Below are positions 59,380-64,000 of a stretch of 64,000 bases of DNA, one piece after another; position 1 is the first letter of the stretch; each line of letters begins with the position of its first letter. This stretch comes from Methylobacterium sp. J-088 (GTDB taxonomy: Bacteria; Pseudomonadota; Alphaproteobacteria; Rhizobiales; Beijerinckiaceae): positions 26,846-90,845 of the forward strand of contig NZ_JAKSYH010000171.1 of assembly GCF_022829295.1 (NCBI RefSeq), written 5' to 3'. The notes beneath the pieces are model-generated. The model was given only the letters and a program-made list of their open reading frames with translations, had not been told where the DNA came from and searched no databases. Both the position numbers and the translations under genes were made by a program.

Positions 59380-59559
59380 ATGTCTGAGGCGATCGATAAA
59401 TAAAGAGATACTTTTCGTGATATCGATCCGGCCATCGAGCAAGCTATCATCGAGGCGCTCTGCTTCGATCTGCGGCGGATGGTGGCGCGCGATGTCACGT
59501 CAGGCCGGAAAACTGTTTCCCGGGTGATCATCAACGCCCGAAAACAGCAGATGGATTAA
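59380..59559 (+). pseudogene. Small ORF interrupted by a stop codon
   Basis: The frame reads MSEAIDK, then TAA (59401-59403), then RDTFRDIDPAIEQAIIEALC and continues to a second TAA at 59557-59559 (60 codons in total). Composition looks protein-like (helical, charged) but there is no start after the first stop. It may be a remnant or chance. Confidence 0.3.
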
Positions 59560-59780
59560 TATTTTTAACCTTGATGTTGTTGCTTTGCGCGGCTGGGCAA
59601 AAATCCTCGCGCCGCCGGACAAGCGCCAATCCGTACATATTGTATATCTTCTGCATCCTCAGGAAACGAACTTGAGGTCGGATCAACCTCACTCACCCGA
59701 GCGGCTTTCGGCGTCGATCTATCTCCATGTCAAAATGGATGAATTTCAACCCGATCGGCGATCCCGCGAAGGTCTAACAG

Positions 59781-60209
59781 ATGGCGAAGCTCGCAATGGA
59801 TAACCTGAAAGAAACCCATCCTGTGTTCATGCTGGAGAAGGTCGGCGCCATCGTGGCGGCTTATGTGTCCCGCAACGCGGTCGAGGCCGCGGAGCTGCCG
59901 AACCTGATCGATCAGGTGCACACGGCCATTTCGGATCTGCGCGACCGGTCCGGGCAGGGCGGCGGGCGGTGGAATGGGGCGAGTGCCGAGAAGGTCGAGG
60001 CATCGATCCAGCATGACGGCCTGATCAGCTTCATCGACGGCCGGTCCTACAAGACCCTGAAGCGCCACCTCACCGCGCACGGGCTGACGCCGGAGCGCTA
60101 CCGGCTCCAGTACGGTCGGCCGGCCGATTATCCGATGGTCGCTCCGGGCTACGCCGCCCGGCGGTCCGAGATCGCCCGAGCGATCCAGCTCGGCCACAAG
60201 GCGGCCTGA
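59781..60209 (+). CDS. MucR/Ros-family transcriptional regulator lacking the usual Cys
   Basis: A 142-residue MucR/Ros protein. The C-terminal DNA-binding region is clear: SFIDGRSYKTLKRHLTAHGLTPERYRLQYGRPADYPMVAPGYAARRSEIARAIQLG. In zinc-dependent members the first position of the finger is Cys; here it is Ser (SFIDG), while the Asp and His residues remain, so it may bind DNA without zinc, as described for some rhizobial relatives. These proteins are H-NS-like silencers that favour AT-rich DNA and often repress themselves; its upstream region is unusually AT-rich. MDNLKE at 59796 is an alternative start. Confidence 0.92.
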   Translation: MAKLAMDNLKETHPVFMLEKVGAIVAAYVSRNAVEAAELPNLIDQVHTAISDLRDRSGQGGGRWNGASAEKVEASIQHDGLISFIDGRSYKTLKRHLTAHGLTPERYRLQYGRPADYPMVAPGYAARRSEIARAIQLGHKAA

Positions 60210-60212
60210 GCG

Positions 60213-60470
60213 ATGACGCCCGGCTATCCGCCGGGGCCGGCGCCGTTGCACGCGCCGATGCCCATGCCGGGAACGGCCCGGACCCGGAACGACCTCGCCC
60301 GCCTTGCGGACGTGTTGGGTGTTCCGGTCACGGTCTTCTCCCCAGAGACGGAAGGACAGGACGAGGCGATCCTGCAGGCGGCGGATCTCGTCACGATCTT
60401 CGCGGCGATCGATAATCCGGCCGCGCGCCGGACCTGTCTGGCCTTCGTCCGGGCAATGGCGAGTTCCTGA
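60213..60470 (+). CDS. Small XRE-tail-like protein
   Basis: An 85-residue protein: LARLADVLGVPVTVFSPETEG, then LVTIFAAIDNPAARRTCLAFVRAMA. This resembles the C-terminal dimerisation tail of rhizobial XRE-type regulators but lacks a helix-turn-helix. It follows the MucR-like gene by 3 bp, so it is probably co-transcribed. It could modulate an XRE regulator or be a remnant; both are inference. Confidence 0.65.
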   Translation: MTPGYPPGPAPLHAPMPMPGTARTRNDLARLADVLGVPVTVFSPETEGQDEAILQAADLVTIFAAIDNPAARRTCLAFVRAMASS

Positions 60471-60614
60471 GGCGCTGGGGGGCGCCGCAGCCGGCCGGGC
60501 GATACGCTGCCCGCTCCGTGCCCGGGGGGGCGTGCGGGGCAGGCCCAGCGAACCTGGCCGGCTGCGCTATGACGATGTTCCGCGTCGCGCGGAGGGCTCT
60601 GCACGGGCAACCAT

Positions 60615-60633
60615 CTCAGGGCTCCGCCCTGAG
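60615..60633. repeat. GGGCTCCGCCC-type hairpin
   Basis: A perfect 8-bp stem (CTCAGGGC/GCCCTGAG) with loop TCC. The same core is found at 37577-37593, suggesting a small recurrent hairpin in intergenic DNA. Confidence 0.45.
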
Positions 60634-60696
60634 CACCCGCCGTAGGGCTGAAGCCCTTGGGAAGCCCGAATCCCGGATCGAACCGGCCCGCGGTGA

Positions 60697-60736
60697 GCAT
60701 CATCCCGAGGCCGGCGATCACCGGCCGGGATGATGC
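60697..60736 (-). terminator. Long terminator hairpin of the PiT gene
   Basis: GCATCATCCC and GGCCGG pair with CCGGCC and GGGATGATGC around a 6-base loop with a 2-base bulge, 8 bp beyond the PiT stop. A very stable structure; no T-run. Confidence 0.75.
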
Positions 60737-60743
60737 CCGCGCG

Positions 60744-62375
60744 TCAGAACACGTGGCGCAGGATGAAGAACAATCCGGCCGCGAGGGTGATGGCGGCGGG
60801 CAGGGTCATGACCCAGGCCAGCGCCATGTTGCGCACCGTCGACATCTGGAGCCCCGAGCCGTTGGCCGCCATCGTTCCGGCGACGCCCGACGACAGGATA
60901 TGGGTGGTCGAGACCGGCAGGCCATAGAGTTCGGCGAGCCCGATCGTGCCGGCGGCCACGATCTCGGCGGAGGCACCCTGCGCGTAGGTCAGGTGCGTCT
61001 TGCCGATCTTCTCGCCCACCGTCACCACGATGCGCTTCCAGCCGACCATGGTGCCGAGGCCGAGCGCCAGGGCCACGCAGATCTTCACCCAGCCCGGGAT
61101 GTAGCGCGTGCCGTCGTTGAGCAGCCCCGCGTAGCGCTTCAGAGTTCCGGTCTCGGCGTCCGAGAGGTCGGCGCCCGCCTTCGGCAGGAGCCGCACCGCG
61201 TCGGCGGCGAGGTACATGTCGCTGCGCATGTTCTGCGTCTGGGCGGCCGGCACCGTGCGGATCGCGCCATAGTTCTTCACGTTGGCGGCGATGTCGTTGG
61301 AAAGCGCCGCAAGGGCCGCGAAGACGGGCGCGCGGTTCAGGTCCTTGGTCTTCAGCGCCTCCGTCACCGTCCGGCGCGCTTCTGCCGCCTCCGGCACCGG
61401 GGCTCCAGGGGCGCGGGCGGAGAAGACCTGGCTTGCCGACGTCGAGGCCTGCATGAAGGCCGGCGTCGTGTCGTCCGCCATGGTGCGGTTCAGCGCGTAG
61501 GCCGTGGGGGCGGCGCCGATCAGGATCAACATGATCAGGCCCATGCCCTTCTGGCCGTCATTGCCCCCGTGGAAGAACGAGACCAGCGTGCAGGTCAGGA
61601 TCAGCAGGCTCCGAATCCACAGAGGGGGCGGCGCGTCGCCCTCCGGCGCCTCGTAGAGGTCCTTGCGGCGCACGGTGAATTTCAGGGCGAGCAGCAGCAG
61701 CGCCGCCAGCACGAAGCCGCAGATCGGCGAGAACAGCAGCGCCTTGAACACGTTGAAGGCCTGACCCCAGTCGACGCCGGAGGTACCGTCCGCGCCGCTC
61801 ATCAACTGGTTGGCGAGGCCGACGCCGAGCACCGAACCGATCAGCGCGTGGGACGAGGAGTTCGGCAGCCCGAAGGCCCAGGTGCCGAGATTCCAGATGA
61901 TCGCCGCCAGCAGCAGCGCGAAGATCATCGCGTAGCCCGCCCCCGAGCCGACATGGAGGATCAGTTCCACCGGCAGCAGGGTGACGATGGCGTAGGCCAC
62001 CGCCCCGGAGGAGAGCATCACGCCGAGGAAGTTGAAGAACCCCGACCAGATCACCGCCACGAGCGGCGGCAGCGAGTGGGTGTAGATCACCGTGGCGACG
62101 GCGTTGGCGGTGTCGTGGAACCCGTTCACGAACTCGAAGGCGAGGGCGATCAGCAGGGCGAGACCCAGCAGCGCGAAGGCGCCGTAGGCCAGGGGCGCTT
62201 CGCCCACGGCGCTCATGTCGGTGATCAGGCTCACGACTGCGTAGCCGAGCCCCGCCACCAGGACGAGGAGGAAGGCGATCACACCGCCGGGGTGCATCCC
62301 ATGATCGAGGCGGGGTACGCCAGCCGGTCGGCTTCCTGCGGCCCCCGGTGACGACATCACGGCGGTATCGGACAT
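60744..62375 (-). CDS. PiT-family inorganic phosphate transporter
   Basis: A 543-residue PiT/PHO4-family cation:phosphate symporter. Two family signature repeats are visible: FVNGFHDTANAVATVIYTHSLPP with GLPNSSSHALIGS in the N-terminal half, and FFHGGNDGQKGMG with GLPVSTTHILSSGVAG in the C-terminal half. A hydrophilic loop of about 150 residues separates the halves. Around ten or more membrane helices. The start MSDTAVMSSPG has a Pho-box-like site about 55-70 bp upstream. It ends at a strong hairpin. Confidence 0.95.
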   Translation of the reverse strand: MSDTAVMSSPGAAGSRPAGVPRLDHGMHPGGVIAFLLVLVAGLGYAVVSLITDMSAVGEAPLAYGAFALLGLALLIALAFEFVNGFHDTANAVATVIYTHSLPPLVAVIWSGFFNFLGVMLSSGAVAYAIVTLLPVELILHVGSGAGYAMIFALLLAAIIWNLGTWAFGLPNSSSHALIGSVLGVGLANQLMSGADGTSGVDWGQAFNVFKALLFSPICGFVLAALLLLALKFTVRRKDLYEAPEGDAPPPLWIRSLLILTCTLVSFFHGGNDGQKGMGLIMLILIGAAPTAYALNRTMADDTTPAFMQASTSASQVFSARAPGAPVPEAAEARRTVTEALKTKDLNRAPVFAALAALSNDIAANVKNYGAIRTVPAAQTQNMRSDMYLAADAVRLLPKAGADLSDAETGTLKRYAGLLNDGTRYIPGWVKICVALALGLGTMVGWKRIVVTVGEKIGKTHLTYAQGASAEIVAAGTIGLAELYGLPVSTTHILSSGVAGTMAANGSGLQMSTVRNMALAWVMTLPAAITLAAGLFFILRHVF

Positions 62376-62428
62376 GAACCCTCACGCGGAATCAAATGGG
62401 TTGGTAAAAGCGGCCTTAAGAGGCGCCC

Positions 62429-62446
62429 GTGACGCTTCGGTGACGC
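62429..62446 (-). promoter_or_regulatory. Candidate Pho box for PiT gene
   Basis: On the minus strand GCGTCAC-CGAA-GCGTCAC: two exact 7-bp repeats 11 bp apart, the geometry of PhoB sites (consensus CTGTCAT-N4-CTGTCAT). About 55 bp upstream of the PiT start. Confidence 0.45.
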
Positions 62447-62724
62447 AGGGTCGCAGCGAGGGCCGTCGGGAACAGCATTCGCGCGGCAAACGACTTCATT
62501 TTGTCGTCATTGATCTTACGCAGCGTAGATTTCAGTTGGACGCTAGCTTGCACCAATAGCAAGGTTCAGAGCTGCGATCTGCGCCCGGACGATTGAGCCG
62601 ACAGACTCAATGGGCACAGTAAGAGCTTGCTGGAAAGCAAGATCAAGACATCGCAGCACGGCGTCATGTGTTGGCTAAGTTAATATCGTGTTGCTCGGAT
62701 GCGACATAGCGTAAGTTTGCTTAT

Positions 62725-62742
62725 TGTGACTGGATTATGACG
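62725..62742 (-). promoter_or_regulatory. Weaker Pho-box-like repeat near PAP2 gene
   Basis: GTCAT and GTCAC on the minus strand are 11 bp apart, about 70 bp before the PAP2 ATG. Orientation is opposite to the gene, which weakens the call. Confidence 0.25.
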
Positions 62743-62811
62743 TAACCGGGCTTGGCGTTTACGCTAAATCTCCGGCCGCAGCCGAATGGCCGCGGGCTTT
62801 GGGGGCCGGAT

Positions 62812-64000
62812 ATGAGATTGCGATACGGGGTTTCGATTGCGGCCTTGACGGTCGCGGCCTTCGGTTCCGGCGCGCAGGCACAGACCGCCAACACGACGCC
62901 GTCCGATGTGAACGTGCTCAATCTACTGGCGCCGTATCTGACGCTCAACGCGACGGCCACCGGCCAGCAGACCCTGCAACGCAACCTCGCGCAGTCAGCC
63001 GCGACCAACACCGGTGCCGGCCTCGCGCAGCAGCAGCTCGCAATCAGCGACAAGAACCTCCTCGGCTCGGCCAGCAACAACCTGTCTTCGTCGGGGCTCG
63101 GCACCTACGGCGTGGCCGCCAACCTCGGGGGCGGCCTGCCGGCCCAGACCCCGATCAACGGGATCGTCCCGCAGCAGCTCGTGGGTGGCCTCGGCGCCCA
63201 GCTCGGCCCGATCTACCAGCGCGGCGTCGCACAGGGGGGCACCGGCCCGCTCGGCAGCGTGGTCAACCTCCTTGTCGGCGCCTACACGTTCAGCGGCAAC
63301 AATCTCGGCGTCGCCAAGAACTACTTCGCCAACGGTGCGGCCAATAACCCGAGCGTCACGCCGAACAATTACGTCGCGAATCCGGCCGTGGCGCCGGTCG
63401 GCTACAGCCTGCCGAGCTATAACGGCCTGCCCAACACCACCAACAGCGTCTACGATCTCGCCTACGGCGTTACCAACACGCAACCGGGCCAGGACGTCTA
63501 CGGCTCCTCCCGGCCGGTCCAGGCGGCACCCGACCGCTTCAATATCTACGATCCGACGGCGCTCAGCGGCATCGCCACCAACCCGTCCTTCCCGAGCGGC
63601 CACACCACTTACGCGTTCACGGACGGCATCCTGCTGGCGATGCTGGTGCCGCAGCAGTACCAAAGCATGCTCGCCCGCGCGGCCGACTACGCCAACAGCC
63701 GCGTCGCGCTCGGCGTGCATTACCCGCTCGATATCATCGGCAGCCGGGCGCTGGCGACCTACGACCTCGCCCAGGCGTTCACCAACCCGGCCTACATCGA
63801 CAACGCCGCGGTGACCGGCACGGCGATCAACCTGCCCACCCAGTTCGTGAAGGCGCAGGCCCAGCTCCAGGCCTACCTCGCCGCCCAGTGCGGCAACACC
63901 GTCGCGGCCTGCGCGGGCAGCGCCGCCAATGCGGCCAGCAATCCCTATGTCCCGTCCGCCGCCAATCAAGCCGCCTACCAGAGCCGCCTGACCTACGGCC
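62812..64000 (+). CDS. PAP2-family acid phosphatase, partial
   Basis: The first 396 residues of an exported PAP2-superfamily phosphatase; the frame is open to the right edge. A signal peptide (MRLRYGVSIAALTVAAFGSGAQA) ends near residue 23. About 235 Asn/Gln/Gly/Ala-rich residues precede the catalytic domain, whose motifs NPSFPSGHTTYAF and SRVALGVHYPLDIIGSR supply the active-site His and Arg residues. It is divergent from a phosphate transporter gene, so a phosphate-scavenging role is likely. The start is the first ATG after the intergenic region. Confidence 0.88.
   Translation, partial: MRLRYGVSIAALTVAAFGSGAQAQTANTTPSDVNVLNLLAPYLTLNATATGQQTLQRNLAQSAATNTGAGLAQQQLAISDKNLLGSASNNLSSSGLGTYGVAANLGGGLPAQTPINGIVPQQLVGGLGAQLGPIYQRGVAQGGTGPLGSVVNLLVGAYTFSGNNLGVAKNYFANGAANNPSVTPNNYVANPAVAPVGYSLPSYNGLPNTTNSVYDLAYGVTNTQPGQDVYGSSRPVQAAPDRFNIYDPTALSGIATNPSFPSGHTTYAFTDGILLAMLVPQQYQSMLARAADYANSRVALGVHYPLDIIGSRALATYDLAQAFTNPAYIDNAAVTGTAINLPTQFVKAQAQLQAYLAAQCGNTVAACAGSAANAASNPYVPSAANQAAYQSRLTYG

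Larger units (their letters stand above)
59089..59780. other. Intergenic region with broken small ORF
   Basis: 692 bp. It begins with a terminator hairpin (59103-59133), contains a nonsense-interrupted small reading frame (59380-59559), and turns AT-rich from about 59540 up to the MucR-like gene, whose promoter it must hold. Confidence 0.6.
62376..62811. other. Divergent PiT/PAP2 intergenic region
   Basis: 436 bp between two divergent phosphate-related genes. Two 11-bp-period direct repeats resembling Pho boxes (62429-62446 and 62725-62742) and small hairpins (around 62592-62611) are present; no gene seen. Confidence 0.55.

Noticed and set aside
60640..60700. tRNA-like GATCGAACC stretch
   Set aside because: No cloverleaf can be drawn around it; it lies in a hairpin-rich PiT terminator region.

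Overview
The window reads as one contiguous chromosomal segment of a high-GC alphaproteobacterium of the order Hyphomicrobiales (Rhizobiales). Methylobacterium or a close relative is the best guess. This rests on GC content and codon use, conserved alphaproteobacterial gene neighbourhoods (mltG-yicC-gmk; secB/Tim44/mltA/Smr; SUV3-like helicase/S4/fdxA/carD/rpoH; bolA/J-domain/cobS/cobT), a MucR-type regulator and a sigma-EcfG-like promoter. No rRNA or tRNA gene was seen, so the genus is an inference. There is no prophage, IS element, CRISPR array or obvious genomic island; most of the window is housekeeping or ordinary accessory chromosome.

Layout. 1-4.3 kb: a bacteriophytochrome kinase overlapping its heme oxygenase, then a LysR regulator divergent from a YdcZ-type membrane protein. 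4.3-12 kb: cell-wall, nucleotide and DNA-repair genes on the minus strand (gmk, yicC, mltG, mutM, Smr, mltA, Tim44-like), with secB divergent. 12-12.8 kb: a decayed LysR/tautomerase pair. 12.8-24.1 kb: an MFS transporter, rpoH-type sigma factor, carD, fdxA, an S4 protein, a SUV3-like RNA helicase, TetR/darcynin, DUF1330, DUF3108 and rpmB. 24.2-29.3 kb: a MarR pseudogene, then cobT, DUF29, cobS and a J-domain protein, divergent from bolA. 29.4-36.6 kb: arfB, a MerR-regulated CMD-family gene, a DUF1275 protein, a TPR-methyltransferase, and an exonuclease/ATP-dependent ligase/YjbQ operon. 36.7-45.1 kb: an orphan hook-type protein, a tripartite HME-RND metal efflux operon and a divergent COG0523 metallochaperone. 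45.5-53.9 kb: an O-antigen-ligase-like protein translationally coupled to a large hybrid kinase, a glycosyltransferase, and two TPM proteins with LemA. 54.1-59.1 kb: a LysR-controlled CoA-transferase / HMG-CoA-lyase-like / MFS catabolic operon. 59.8-64 kb: a MucR-like regulator, a small XRE-tail-like protein, a PiT phosphate transporter and the start of a PAP2 phosphatase that runs off the right edge.

The most unusual signals are non-coding or at the boundary of coding. A ~170-bp element with ~55-bp inverted repeats lies in frame inside the ATP-dependent DNA ligase. A second ~105-bp dispersed repeat is present in two inverted copies 14 kb apart. A perfect 23-bp palindrome with LysR-type T-N11-A spacing spans the 3' end of a LysR gene just upstream of its probable target operon. 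A sigma-EcfG-type promoter precedes rpoH, and a MerR-type 19-bp-spacer promoter precedes merR. A run of hairpins precedes carD. I did not find a clearly new multi-gene system. The best candidates for new biology are the coding-sequence-invading palindromic element and the CoA-ester catabolic operon of unknown substrate.
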